Source: Rhodovastum atsumiense
Lineage (GTDB): Bacteria; Pseudomonadota; Alphaproteobacteria; Acetobacterales; Acetobacteraceae
Reading direction: 5' to 3'
Length of the DNA: 64,000 nucleotides
NCBI RefSeq assembly: GCF_937425535.1
Contig: NZ_OW485601.1
Coordinates: 859,001 to 923,000, forward strand
Positions 25,933 to 34,495 of this stretch are shown here, one piece after another. Under the pieces are notes generated by a model. That model was not told the DNA's origin and did not search any database. It saw only the letters and a program-made list of their open reading frames with translations. The translations under genes and the position numbers were made by a program. How positions within the stretch are numbered: the stretch's first letter is position 1; every line of letters begins with the position of its first letter.

Positions 25933-25947
25933 GGCTTCGTTCCGGCT

Positions 25948-27333
25948 CTACTGCGCCGCCGCGGAGGGCGCCCGGTCGAACGGCAGGCGGCGCGCCTTCA
26001 ACTCCTCGGCGATCAGGAAGGCGAGTTCGAGCGATTGCTCGGCGTTCAGGCGAGGGTCGCAGAACGTCTCGTAGCGCTCCGGCAGATCCATCATGGTCAG
26101 GCCATGCGCGCCGCCGATGCATTCGGTCACTTCATGCCCGGTCATCTCGACGTGAACGCCGCCCGCCCAGGTCCCCTCGGCGGCATGGGCATCGAAGAAG
26201 CCGCGCACCTCGGCCAGGATCGCGTCGAAGCTGCGGGTCTTCAGCCCGGCGTTGGAAGAAATGGTGTTGCCGTGCATGGGATCGCACAGCCACACCACCC
26301 GCCGCCCCTCGCGATGCACGGCGCGCAGCAGCGGCGGCAGGAAGGTGGCGATCTTCTCCGCCCCCATGCGGCTGATCAGGGTCAGCCGTCCGGGCTCGTC
26401 GTCGGGATTGAGCAGGTCGATCAGGCGCAGCAGGTCGTCCACGGAAGTGGAGGGACCGACCTTCAGCCCCAGCGGATTCTTCAGCCCCCGCATGAACTCG
26501 ACATGCGCGCCGTCCGGCTGGCGGGTGCGGTCGCCGATCCACAGGAAATGCGCCGAGCACCCGTACCAGTCGCCCGAGGTGGAATCGACACGGGTCAGCG
26601 CCTGCTCGTAAGGCAGCAGCAACGCCTCGTGGCTGGTGAAGAAGTCGGTCTCGCGGATCTGCGGCGTGGTGCCGGAGAAAATGCCGCAGGCCGACATGAA
26701 GGCCAGCGTCTCGTCGATGCGGTGCGCGAGATCCTGGTAGCGCTCGACCAGCGGGGAGCGGGCGACGAAGCCCAGGTTCCAGCGATGCACCTCGTGCAGA
26801 TCGGCATAGACACCGGTGGCGAAGGCGCGCAGCAGGTTGAGCGTGCCGGCGGCCTGGAAATAGCCCATCTCCATCCGGTGCGGATCGGGCACCCGCGCTT
26901 CCGGCGTGAAATCGGGGCCGTTGACGATGTCGCCCCGGTACGAGGGCAGGGTCTCGCCATCACGGGTCTCGGTGTCCGAGGAGCGCGGCTTGGCGAACTG
27001 CCCGGCCATGCGGCCCAGCTTCACCACCGGGACCGAGGCGCCGAAGGTCAGCACCACCGCCATCTGCAGCAGCACGCGGAAGGTGTCGCGGATGATGTTG
27101 GCGGTGAAGTCCTGGAAGCTCTCGGCGCAATCGCCCCCCTGCAGGACGAAGGCACGCCCCTCGGCCGCCAGCGCCAGCGCCGCCTTGAGCCGGCGCACCT
27201 CACCGGCAAAGACCAGCGGCGGGTAACCGCGCAGCTTCGCCTCCACCGCGGCCAGGGCGGCAGGGTCGGGATAAGCGGGGACCTGCCGGATGGGGCGGCT
27301 GCGCCAGGAATCGGGGGTCCAGGTGGTCGACAT
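25948..27333 (-). CDS. Class II (plant-type) 3-deoxy-7-phosphoheptulonate synthase
   Basis: First enzyme of the shikimate pathway: phosphoenolpyruvate plus erythrose 4-phosphate give DAHP. The 461-aa product has the class II layout: [32 protein letters not shown] with the metal-binding Cys, [27 protein letters not shown] and [17 protein letters not shown]. The second Met codon at 27333 is chosen because AGGAG lies 8 bases upstream; 27339 is too close to it. It lies downstream of gor and a hairpin-array repeat, and upstream of the nicotinate phosphoribosyltransferase gene. Confidence 0.94.
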   Translation of the reverse strand: MSTTWTPDSWRSRPIRQVPAYPDPAALAAVEAKLRGYPPLVFAGEVRRLKAALALAAEGRAFVLQGGDCAESFQDFTANIIRDTFRVLLQMAVVLTFGASVPVVKLGRMAGQFAKPRSSDTETRDGETLPSYRGDIVNGPDFTPEARVPDPHRMEMGYFQAAGTLNLLRAFATGVYADLHEVHRWNLGFVARSPLVERYQDLAHRIDETLAFMSACGIFSGTTPQIRETDFFTSHEALLLPYEQALTRVDSTSGDWYGCSAHFLWIGDRTRQPDGAHVEFMRGLKNPLGLKVGPSTSVDDLLRLIDLLNPDDEPGRLTLISRMGAEKIATFLPPLLRAVHREGRRVVWLCDPMHGNTISSNAGLKTRSFDAILAEVRGFFDAHAAEGTWAGGVHVEMTGHEVTECIGGAHGLTMMDLPERYETFCDPRLNAEQSLELAFLIAEELKARRLPFDRAPSAAAQ

Positions 27334-27452
27334 CGGCATGGCTCCTGCCCGGACCGGACCGACGCCGGTCGGGTGTAAGGGGGCGGTTATCCCTCGAATG
27401 ACGGCGGTTGACTACTCTCGCCAGCGCCCGGCCCCCATGCCGGGGAAAGACA

Positions 27453-27612
27453 AGGCGAGGGCTCTGCCCTCGACCCGGCAGGGGCCACAAGGCCCCTGCA
27501 CCCCATTCTCGCTGCGCGGCAAAGAAAATTCATGGGTTCCAAGGGCGAAGCCCTTGGCAGGTCCAGGGCAGCGCCCTGGTGGGGCGCGGGGCAACGCCCC
27601 GCCAACGCCCCG
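27453..27612. repeat. Five-hairpin dispersed repeat, copy B
   Basis: Same order as copy A. Hairpin 1 reads CGAGGGCtctGCCCTCG, a compensated C-G/G-C change relative to copy A. Hairpin 3 is CCAAGGGCgaaGCCCTTGG and hairpin 4 is CCAGGGCagcGCCCTGG. It ends directly against the gor stop codon and lies 120 bases upstream of the DAHP synthase start, so here it is between genes on the same strand. Confidence 0.88.
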
Positions 27613-29052
27613 TCAGGCCCCGCCGCCCACCCCCATTTCCGCCGCGCCCATTTCCTCGGCCGGGGTGCCGGTGGCGTCCACTTCCTCGACCGTGGGCGCC
27701 AGTGCCACCCGCGTACGCGTGCGCAGTGTCACGAATTCCTCGGCCGCGGTCGGGTGGACGCCGACGGTGCGGTCGAAATCCTGCTTGGTGGCCCCGGTGT
27801 TGATGGCGATCGACAGGCCCTGGATGATTTCCGGGGCATCCTCGCCCAGCATATGGGCGCCCAGCACGCGCTGGGTCTGCTGGCAGACCACCAGTTTCAT
27901 CAGCGTCCGGCGCGGCCGCCCCGACAGGGTATGCCGCATCGGCGTGAACCGGGTCACGTAGATGTCGGCGGGTCCCTGCAATGCCGCCTGTTCCTCCGTC
28001 ATCCCGACCGTGCCGATCGGCGGCGAGGAGAACACCGCCGTCGCGACCGCATCCAGCACCCATTCCCGCGGTCCCGGTCCGAACAGGCGCTCGGCCAGCG
28101 CGTGGCCTTCGGCAATGGCGACGGGGGTCAGGTTCAGGCGGTTGGTGACGTCGCCGATGGCGAAGATATGCGGCACGGAGGTCTGCGCCTGGCCTTCCAC
28201 CAGCACGGCGCCGAAGCCGTCGGTCGCCACCCCGGCCCGGTCCAGCCCGAGTCCCTTCGTATTGGGCAACCGGCCGGTGGCGACGAAGACCAGGTCGGCC
28301 TCGATGTCGGTGCCATCCGCCAGCACCACCCGCTTCGCCTCGCCCGCGGCCGTGACCGAGGCGATGGTGGTGCCGGGATGCAGGCGGATGCCGCCGGTTT
28401 CCATCGCTTCCGCCAGTGCCGTGCGCAGGTCCTCGTCGAAGCCGCGCAGCGGCAGAGGCTGGCGGTAGACAAGGTCCACCGTCGCCCCGAGCCCGGCGAA
28501 CAGCCCGGCGAATTCCACGGCGATATAGCCGCCGCCGAGGATGACGATCCGGCGCGGCAATGCCTTCAGATAGAAAGCGTCATCGGATACGATGGTGTGT
28601 GCAGCTCCCGGAAAATCCGGCCGCACCGGGGCGCCGCCGGTAGCCACCACGATCCGCCCGGCGGTGACCCGCCGGCCGCCGACATCGAGGGTATGGGCAT
28701 CCAGGAACGTGGCGCGGGCGTCGAAGATGGTGCAGCCCGCGCCTTCGAGCAGGCGGCGATAGATGCCGTTCAGCCGGGTGATCTCGTGATCCTTGGCGGC
28801 GATCAGCGCGGCCCAGTCATGCCGCGCCGGCGGCACGTCCCAGCCGAAGCCGCGCGCGTCCTGCAGGGCGGCGCCGTATTCGGACGCCATGACCAGCAGC
28901 TTCTTCGGCACGCAGCCGACATTGACGCAGGTGCCACCCCAGAACCGCTCCTCGGCGACGCCGACACGGGCGCCATGGCTCGCGGCGATGCGGGCGCAGC
29001 GGACGCCCCCGGAACCGCCGCCGATGACGAAAAGGTCGAAGTCGTAGGACAT
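27613..29052 (-). CDS. gor: Glutathione-disulfide reductase
   Basis: FAD-dependent pyridine nucleotide-disulfide oxidoreductase of 479 aa that keeps glutathione reduced in the cytoplasm. It has the FAD-binding GGGSGGVRCARIAASHGA, the redox pair in GGTCVNVGCVPKK (Cys42, Cys47), the NAD(P) motif ILGGGYIAVEFAGLFAGLGA, and the C-terminal active-site base region GVHPTAAEEFVT. The GTCVNVGCVPKK form and overall layout favour glutathione reductase over lipoamide or mercuric reductase. The C-terminal tail after ~460 (EEMGAAEMGVGGGA) is low complexity. It is 62 bases downstream of gabD on the same strand. Confidence 0.92.
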   Translation of the reverse strand: MSYDFDLFVIGGGSGGVRCARIAASHGARVGVAEERFWGGTCVNVGCVPKKLLVMASEYGAALQDARGFGWDVPPARHDWAALIAAKDHEITRLNGIYRRLLEGAGCTIFDARATFLDAHTLDVGGRRVTAGRIVVATGGAPVRPDFPGAAHTIVSDDAFYLKALPRRIVILGGGYIAVEFAGLFAGLGATVDLVYRQPLPLRGFDEDLRTALAEAMETGGIRLHPGTTIASVTAAGEAKRVVLADGTDIEADLVFVATGRLPNTKGLGLDRAGVATDGFGAVLVEGQAQTSVPHIFAIGDVTNRLNLTPVAIAEGHALAERLFGPGPREWVLDAVATAVFSSPPIGTVGMTEEQAALQGPADIYVTRFTPMRHTLSGRPRRTLMKLVVCQQTQRVLGAHMLGEDAPEIIQGLSIAINTGATKQDFDRTVGVHPTAAEEFVTLRTRTRVALAPTVEEVDATGTPAEEMGAAEMGVGGGA

Positions 29053-29075
29053 GCTTGGGCCTCGTTGTCGGTGCG

Positions 29076-29115
29076 CCAGAACGCCGGGGGAGTCTCCAGA
29101 ACGCCGGGGGAGTCT
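29076..29115. repeat. Tandem 20-bp duplication at the gabD stop
   Basis: CCAGAACGCCGGGGGAGTCT occurs twice, head to tail, at 29076-29095 and 29096-29115. The last base of the second copy is the first base of the gabD stop codon (minus strand). It lies in the gabD-gor intergenic gap. Confidence 0.85.
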
Positions 29116-30593
29116 TACGTACCGATGCCGCCGAGGGCGAGGTACTTCACCTCCAGGTACTCGTCGATGCCGTATTTGGACCCCTCGCGGCCGAGGCCGG
29201 ACGCCTTCATGCCCCCGAACGGCGCCACTTCGGTGGAGATGATGCCTTCGTTGATGCCGATGATGCCGTATTCCAGCGCCTCGGCGACGCGGAAGATGCG
29301 GCCGATGTCACGGGCATAGAAATACGACGCGAGCCCGAACGGGGTGGCGTTGGCCAGCCGGATCGCCTCGGCCTCCGTGGCGAAGCGGAACAGCGGGGCC
29401 ACCGGACCGAAGGTTTCCTCGTGGAAGATCACCGCATCCGCGGGCACGTCGGCGAGCAAGGTGGGTTCGAAGAAGTTACCGCCGAGGGCATGCCGCCTGC
29501 CGCCCGTCACCACCCGGGCGCCGCGCTGCAGGGCGTCGGCGATATGCGCCTCGACCTTGGCGACGGCCTCGGCATTGATCAGCGGCCCCTGGGTGACGCC
29601 GGCTTCCATGCCGTTGCCGACCTTCAGGGCCTCGACCGCCACCTTCAGCTTCGCGGCGAAGGCATCGTAGACGCCCTCCTGCACCAGCAGGCGGTTGGCG
29701 CAGACGCAGGTCTGCCCGGTGTTGCGGTACTTGCTGGCGATCGCGCCCTGCACCGCGGCATCGAGGTCGGCATCGTCGAACACGATGAAGGGCGCATTGC
29801 CGCCCAGTTCCATGCTGGTCTTCTTGATGGTCGGCGCGCACATCGCCAGCAGCTTTGCCCCGACCTCGGTGCTGCCGGTGAAGGTCAGCTTGCGCACCAG
29901 CGGGTTGGATGTCAGTTCGGTGCCGGTCTCGCCGGAGGGGCCGGTGATGACGTTGCACACGCCGGGCGGCATCCCCGCGCGCTCGGCCAGCGCGGCGATG
30001 GCCAGCGCCGAGAACGGGGTCTGGCTGGCGGGCCGGATCACGCCGGTGCAACCCGCCGCCCAGCCCGGGCCGGTCTTGCGGGTGATCATGGCGGCCGGGA
30101 AATTCCAGGGCGTGATCGAGGCGAACACCCCGATCGGCTCCTTCAGCACGAGGATGCGCCGGCCCTTGAGGTTCTGCGGGATCACGTCGCCATAGACCCG
30201 CTTGCCTTCCTCGGCGAACCATTCGAGGAAGCTGGCGGCATAGGCGATCTCGCCGCGGCTTTCGGCGAGCGGCTTGCCCTGCTCGGCGGTCATGATGACC
30301 GCGAGATCCTCGGTATTGGCGAGCATCAGCTCGTAAAGGCGGCGCAGGATGACGCTACGCTCCTTGGCCGTCATCGCCCGCCAGGACGGCAAGGCGCGGT
30401 CGGCGGCTTCGATCGCCCGGCGGGTTTCGGCCGCCCCCATGGCCGGCACGGCCCCGATCGGCTCGCCGGTGGCCGGATTCCCGACCACCAGGGTCTTGCC
30501 GCTGTCGGCCTGGACCCATTTGCCGTCGATGTAGTTGGCCTGGCGGAAGAGCGTGGGATCCTTCAGCGGCAGCGAAGCGGCAGGGGTCTGCAT
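29115..30593 (-). CDS. gabD: NAD(P)-dependent succinate-semialdehyde dehydrogenase family protein
   Basis: Aldehyde dehydrogenase that oxidises succinate semialdehyde (GABA degradation and related routes) to succinate. The 492-aa product has Asn164 in TPWNFP, Glu262 in MELGGN and catalytic Cys296 in NTGQTCVCANR; KTGPGWAAGCTGVIRPASQT matches the GabD subgroup. The usually conserved cofactor-binding Lys (as in LKPASQTP of E. coli GabD) is Arg187 here. The start at 30593 has AAGGAGGG 6 bases upstream; a longer in-frame reading to 31004 is non-coding leader. It is followed by gor. Confidence 0.88.
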   Translation of the reverse strand: MQTPAASLPLKDPTLFRQANYIDGKWVQADSGKTLVVGNPATGEPIGAVPAMGAAETRRAIEAADRALPSWRAMTAKERSVILRRLYELMLANTEDLAVIMTAEQGKPLAESRGEIAYAASFLEWFAEEGKRVYGDVIPQNLKGRRILVLKEPIGVFASITPWNFPAAMITRKTGPGWAAGCTGVIRPASQTPFSALAIAALAERAGMPPGVCNVITGPSGETGTELTSNPLVRKLTFTGSTEVGAKLLAMCAPTIKKTSMELGGNAPFIVFDDADLDAAVQGAIASKYRNTGQTCVCANRLLVQEGVYDAFAAKLKVAVEALKVGNGMEAGVTQGPLINAEAVAKVEAHIADALQRGARVVTGGRRHALGGNFFEPTLLADVPADAVIFHEETFGPVAPLFRFATEAEAIRLANATPFGLASYFYARDIGRIFRVAEALEYGIIGINEGIISTEVAPFGGMKASGLGREGSKYGIDEYLEVKYLALGGIGT

Positions 30594-30710
30594 GGCGGTC
30601 CCTCCTTGTGGCGTGGTTGCCGGACAGATAGCCCCATCACCGGGGGATGTCAGGGGGCGGGGCCGCCGATCCCTCGCCTTCCGCGCGCGGATGTGCCAAA
30701 AGAAACCATC

Positions 30711-30881
30711 ATGCTGATGGATCAGATTTCCGCCCAGTGGCTGCTGCTGGCCGCCACCGTGGCGTTCCTGCTCGGCTGTGCGCTGATCGCGCTCCGCCCG
30801 GACAGATGGTTGCTGGCGATCGTGCCCCTGGTCGGCGGGATGGCGCTCGGTGGCGCGCTTTTCGCGGGCCTGCGCTTCTGA
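30711..30881 (+). CDS. Small two-helix membrane protein (hypothetical)
   Basis: A 56-aa reading frame with two hydrophobic segments, WLLLAATVAFLLGCALIAL (10-28) and LLAIVPLVGGMALGGALFAG (34-53), separated by the basic turn RPDRW. It is divergent from gabD and points toward pucBA, about 320 bases away. The ribosome-binding site is weak. The helix-turn-helix membrane pattern supports a real small gene, but chance cannot be excluded. No family is recognised. Confidence 0.45.
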   Translation: MLMDQISAQWLLLAATVAFLLGCALIALRPDRWLLAIVPLVGGMALGGALFAGLRF

Positions 30882-31204
30882 CGCTGTGGGGCGGGTGCGG
30901 CTGTTCCAGCAGGCCCCCGTTTTCCCACACCTGGCCTGCCGGGACCGGCATCTCCGCGCACGCGGGATGCCGGGGCATTTCACGTGTCGATGCGTGGGCG
31001 TCAAGAACTGTCCACAGAAAATGACGCCTCAGGCGTAAAAGCGGATTGACACATTACAGGCCGGCAATCTACTCTCCATCCGTGTTCACGAGCTGAGCGC
31101 CGAATGTCCGCGGGTGATGGTCTTGTCGGGCGTTACCTCTCGACAATGGTCGTGCCTCTTGATTTCGGCGGTAGCTACAACACCCAATTAAGAGAGGATT
31201 AACC
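30882..31204. other. pucBA upstream region
   Basis: 323 bases upstream of the LH2 genes. Palindromes CTGTCCACAG and ACGCCTcAGGCGT lie near 31008-31036. TGT-N12-ACG at 31009-31026 differs at one position from the PpsR/CrtJ consensus TGT-N12-ACA. A candidate promoter follows at 31046. No gene was found here. Confidence 0.4.
31046..31075 (+). promoter_or_regulatory. Candidate sigma-70-type puc promoter
   Basis: TTGACA (31046-31051) and TACTCT (31070-31075) with an 18-base spacer, about 130 bases before the pucB start. The -35 is a perfect match and the -10 is weak. Palindromes just upstream would suit a photosynthesis repressor, but that is not shown. Confidence 0.45.
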
Positions 31205-31342
31205 ATGGCGAACAGCCTGTCGGGCCTCACCGACGACGAAGCCCAGGAATTCCACAACCAGTTCAAGACCACCTTCTCGGCCTTCCTCGGCGTCGCCGCG
31301 GTTGCGCACCTGCTCGTGTGGGTCTGGAAGCCCTGGTTCTGA
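31205..31342 (+). CDS. pucB: LH2 light-harvesting complex beta polypeptide
   Basis: Bacteriochlorophyll-binding beta subunit of peripheral antenna LH2, 45 aa, one transmembrane helix. The sequence ([20 protein letters not shown], then [20 protein letters not shown]) closely resembles the Phaeospirillum molischianum LH2 beta chain. His35 is the B850 ligand and His17 the conserved N-terminal His near the B800 pigment. AGAGAGG precedes the ATG. pucA follows after 13 bases. No other photosynthesis genes are next to it, so this is a stand-alone puc operon. Confidence 0.95.
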   Translation: MANSLSGLTDDEAQEFHNQFKTTFSAFLGVAAVAHLLVWVWKPWF

Positions 31343-31355
31343 GGAGAAGCATCCC

Positions 31356-31535
31356 ATGCAGTACGATCCCATCAAGAACGACTACAAGATCTGGCTGGTT
31401 CTGAACCCGAAGGTTTGGCTGCCGGTGATCTGGATTGCCGCCCTCGTGGTCGCGATCGCCGTGCATTTCGCCGTTGTCTCCCAGCCCAAGTTCAACTGGA
31501 TCAACGGGCCGGTTAAGACCGTCGCGGCGAAGTAA
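31356..31535 (+). CDS. pucA: LH2 light-harvesting complex alpha polypeptide
   Basis: Alpha subunit of the LH2 antenna, 59 aa. The sequence [20 protein letters not shown] is nearly that of the P. molischianum LH2 alpha chain. His37 (AIAVHFAVV) is the B850 ligand. Asp9, just before Tyr10, aligns with the Asp6 that binds B800 in P. molischianum. FNW at 46-48 follows the membrane helix. GAGGAGAAG precedes the ATG. The gene ends 27 bases before a rho-independent terminator. By homology an octameric ring would be expected. Confidence 0.95.
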   Translation: MQYDPIKNDYKIWLVLNPKVWLPVIWIAALVVAIAVHFAVVSQPKFNWINGPVKTVAAK

Positions 31536-31562
31536 GAAGCGCTTCAGCGCATCTTGCTACAA

Positions 31563-31607
31563 ATGGCGGGCAGAGCTTTCAGGGCTCTTCCCGCCATCGT
31601 CGTTTTT
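31563..31607 (+). terminator. Rho-independent terminator of pucBA
   Basis: Stem ATGGCGGG-c-AGAGC pairs with GCTCT-t-CCCGCCAT around the loop TTTCAGG, and TTTTT follows at 31603-31607. It is 28 bases after the pucA stop. Farther on, CTGAATacATTCAG (31631-31644) is a small palindrome of unknown use. The rest of 31608-31859 shows no gene. Confidence 0.85.
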
Positions 31608-31859
31608 GACAGATCGCGAAATTTGCCTTTCTGAATACATTCAGTAAACACCATCACATTTGGGTCAATGCAACGGCCCATGACTGCCAGATCAGCACAA
31701 ATCGGAAGGATTGCACGCTTTGAAGCCCGTGCAGGACTTCCCGCCCCCTCCCTGAGACACTGACAGAACGGCAACCCGCGCCTCGGCATCCCGTTGGCAT
31801 TGCGTCAGCACGGCCGGACAAGACCGTCGGGCCGTAGGGGGAAATGCGAGGTGACGGCC

Positions 31860-32612
31860 ATGGACGCAGCACCACGGCCCATCCCCGATGTCGGGGGATT
31901 TCTGCGCAAGGCCACCCTGGCGGCCCGCCTCGGCCGCATCGGCGTGATGGTTCGCCGCGGCGGGCTCACCTACCTTTCGGCCGAGCGCCTGCTGCGGATC
32001 AGGCAGGAACTCAAACGACTGCAGCGGGACAATGTGCCGGGCGAGGCGCTCGAGTTCGGCGTGGCGCTCGGCGGCTCGGCGATCATGATCGCGCGCCATG
32101 TCCGCGGACAGCGGCGTTTCCTCGGCTATGACGTGTTCGGCCTGATTCCACCGCCGGGCGCGAAGGACCCGCAGGCCGCCCACCAGCGCTATGCCGAGAT
32201 CACTTCCGGTCATTCCGCGGGAATCGGCGGCCAGCTTTACTATGGCTACCGCAACGACCTGATGGGGGAAGTGTCAGGCCGGCTTGCCAGCTTTGGTGTA
32301 CCGGTGGATGGCCACAGCGTCACGCTGGTGCAGGGCCGGTTCGAGGAAACCGTGCCGGCCACCCTGCCGGACCAGGTGGCCTTCGCGCATATCGATTGCG
32401 ATTGGCATGACCCGGTCGCGCATATCCTGGCATCGCTGCTGCCACGCCTGTCGCCGGGTGCGGCGATCGTCATCGATGACTACGAGGATTATGGCGGCTG
32501 CCGCAGCGCCACCGATGCGTTCCTCGCGGCCCATCCGGAGATGGAAATGATGGCGACCTCTCCGAACGCGCTGCTGCGCCGGCGCACGACGCCCCGACAA
32601 TCCGCATCGTGA
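31860..32612 (+). CDS. TylF/MycF-type class I SAM-dependent methyltransferase
   Basis: Probable O-methyltransferase of 250 aa related to macrocin O-methyltransferase TylF. The SAM-binding loop is LEFGVALGGSA (64-74), with Asp91 in FLGYDVFG; the metal/catalytic Asp residues are Asp179 (FAHIDCDWH) and Asp206-Asp207 (IVIDDYEDYGG). Acceptor unknown: members of this family modify sugars or sit in polysaccharide loci as well as macrolide pathways. The start at 31860 has GAGGTG 6 bases upstream. It converges on glmS across a perfect palindrome. Confidence 0.82.
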   Translation: MDAAPRPIPDVGGFLRKATLAARLGRIGVMVRRGGLTYLSAERLLRIRQELKRLQRDNVPGEALEFGVALGGSAIMIARHVRGQRRFLGYDVFGLIPPPGAKDPQAAHQRYAEITSGHSAGIGGQLYYGYRNDLMGEVSGRLASFGVPVDGHSVTLVQGRFEETVPATLPDQVAFAHIDCDWHDPVAHILASLLPRLSPGAAIVIDDYEDYGGCRSATDAFLAAHPEMEMMATSPNALLRRRTTPRQSAS

Positions 32613-32617
32613 AGAAG

Positions 32618-32643
32618 GCAGGCCGGCCGCGCGGCCGGCCTGC
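32618..32643. terminator. Bidirectional terminator, perfect 26-bp palindrome
   Basis: GCAGGCCGGCCGCG and its complement form a perfect 26-bp palindrome exactly between the convergent stops of the methyltransferase gene (32612) and glmS (32652). Very GC-rich, no T-run. Confidence 0.65.
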
Positions 32644-32651
32644 CCCGTCCT

Positions 32652-34475
32652 TCATTCGACCGTCACGCTCTTGGCCAGGTTGCGTGGCTGGTCGACATCC
32701 GTGCCCTTCAGCACCGCCACGTGATAGGCGAGCAACTGCACCGGGATCGCGTACAGGATCGGCGCCACGAACGGATCGACCGCCGGCATCACGATCGTTT
32801 CCGCCGCGATTCCCTGCAGCTTCGCCGCCCCGGCCGCATCGCTGAACACGATCACCTGACCGCCGCGCGCCGCCGCCTCCTGCAGGTTGCTCGCCGTTTT
32901 CTCGAACAGCGGCCCCGACGGCACCGTGGCGATCACCGGCACCGTTGGGTCAATCAGCGCGATCGGCCCGTGCTTCATCTCGCCCGCAGCATAGCCCTCG
33001 GCGTGGATGTAGCTGATTTCCTTCAGCTTCAGCGCGCCTTCCAGGGCAATCGGGAAGCAGTTGCCGCGGCCGAGATACAGCACGTCGCGCGCCTTGGCGA
33101 TGCGCGCGGCGATGCGGCGGATCGCCGCGTCATGCTCCAGGATCTCGGCGGCACGCCCGGGCACCTCAAGCAGGGCCTGCGTCATCGCCGCTTCCTGCGC
33201 AGCCGACAGCGTACCGCGGGCCCGGCCGGCAGCGAGCGCGAGGCAGGCCAGCACGGCAAGCTGCGCGGTGAAGGCCTTGGTGCTGGCAACGCCGATCTCC
33301 GGCCCCGCCACGGTCTGCAGCACCGCATCGCTCTCGCGGGCCATGCTGCTTTCCTCGACATTGACCACCGAGAGCACGTGCTGGCCCTGCGCCTTCAGGT
33401 AACGCAGCGCGGCGAGCGTGTCGGCGGTCTCGCCGGACTGGCTGACCAGCAGCCCGAGCCCGCCCTGCGGCAGCGGCGGCGCGCGGTAGCGGAATTCGGA
33501 GGCGACATCACCATCGGTGGGGATGCGGGCGATGCTCTCGAACCAGTAGCGCCCGACCAACCCGGCATAGAAAGCCGAGCCGCAGGCGGTGATGGTGACG
33601 CGCGAGATCCCGGCCAGATCGAACGGCAGCTCCGGCAGCACCACCGCGCGCGTGCCGGGATTGACCATCTGGCGCAGCGTGTCGCCGAGCACCGCGGGAT
33701 GCTCGTGCAGCTCCTTCTCCATGAAGTGGCGGTAGTTGCCCTTGCCCACGGCGGCGCCGGACACGGCGGTGCGCTTGATCTCGCGCGTCACTTCCGTGCC
33801 CTCGGCATCGAAGAAGGTCGCGCCCTCGCGCGACACCACCGCCCAGTCGCCATCCTCGAGATAGGCGATGCGCTGGGTGAGCGGGGCGAGCGCCAGCGCG
33901 TCGCTGCCCACGTACATGGCCCCCTCGCCGAACCCCACCGCCAGCGGCGCGCCGTGACGGGCCCCGATCATCAGCTCGGAATGGCCGGCGAAGATCATGG
34001 CGAGCGCATAGGCGCCCTCCAGCCGGCGCAGCGCCGCGGCAGCGGCTTCCACCGGAGTCGCGCCACGGGCGAGCAGCAGGTCGACCAGTTGCGCCACCGT
34101 CTCGGTATCGGTTTCCGTGCGGAATTGCTGGCCCGCCGCTTCCAGCTCGGCGCGCAGCTCCGCGTGGTTCTCGATGATCCCGTTATGCACCACCGAGACC
34201 CGCGCGGTGCCATGCGGATGCGCATTGGCCTCGGTGGGGGCACCATGGGTGGCCCAGCGGGTATGGCCGATGCCGGTGGTGCCGGCGAGTTCCTCGCGCG
34301 CCAGCGCATCGGCCAGGTTGAGCAGCTTGCCCGGCGCGCGCCGCCGCTCGATATGGCCGTTCACCAGCGTGGCGATGCCGGCGCTGTCATAGCCGCGGTA
34401 TTCCAGGCGCCGCAGCGCCTCCAGCAACAGCGGCGCCGCCGGTCGCGACCCGATGACGCCCACGATCCCACACAT
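32652..34475 (-). CDS. glmS: Glutamine-fructose-6-phosphate aminotransferase (isomerizing)
   Basis: Makes glucosamine 6-phosphate from fructose 6-phosphate and glutamine, the first step to UDP-GlcNAc for peptidoglycan and LPS. The 607-aa product is full length. The N-terminal glutaminase has Cys2 as nucleophile (MCGIVGVIG), GIGHTRWATHG and the NGIIENH loop. Two SIS domains follow, with TACGSAFYAGLVGRYWFE, VSQSGETADTLAALRYLK and the C-terminal KSVTVE. It lies 20 bases after glmU on the same strand, so the two amino-sugar genes form an operon. Confidence 0.97.
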   Translation of the reverse strand: MCGIVGVIGSRPAAPLLLEALRRLEYRGYDSAGIATLVNGHIERRRAPGKLLNLADALAREELAGTTGIGHTRWATHGAPTEANAHPHGTARVSVVHNGIIENHAELRAELEAAGQQFRTETDTETVAQLVDLLLARGATPVEAAAAALRRLEGAYALAMIFAGHSELMIGARHGAPLAVGFGEGAMYVGSDALALAPLTQRIAYLEDGDWAVVSREGATFFDAEGTEVTREIKRTAVSGAAVGKGNYRHFMEKELHEHPAVLGDTLRQMVNPGTRAVVLPELPFDLAGISRVTITACGSAFYAGLVGRYWFESIARIPTDGDVASEFRYRAPPLPQGGLGLLVSQSGETADTLAALRYLKAQGQHVLSVVNVEESSMARESDAVLQTVAGPEIGVASTKAFTAQLAVLACLALAAGRARGTLSAAQEAAMTQALLEVPGRAAEILEHDAAIRRIAARIAKARDVLYLGRGNCFPIALEGALKLKEISYIHAEGYAAGEMKHGPIALIDPTVPVIATVPSGPLFEKTASNLQEAAARGGQVIVFSDAAGAAKLQGIAAETIVMPAVDPFVAPILYAIPVQLLAYHVAVLKGTDVDQPRNLAKSVTVE

Positions 34476-34495
34476 GCGTCCGTGTTCTCCGCTGT

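Noticed and set aside
27387..27605. Small frames inside the hairpin-array copies, giving recurring peptides such as VQGPCGP or GCRGLVAP
   Set aside because: They recur only because the repeat recurs; codons follow the palindromes, not a protein family.
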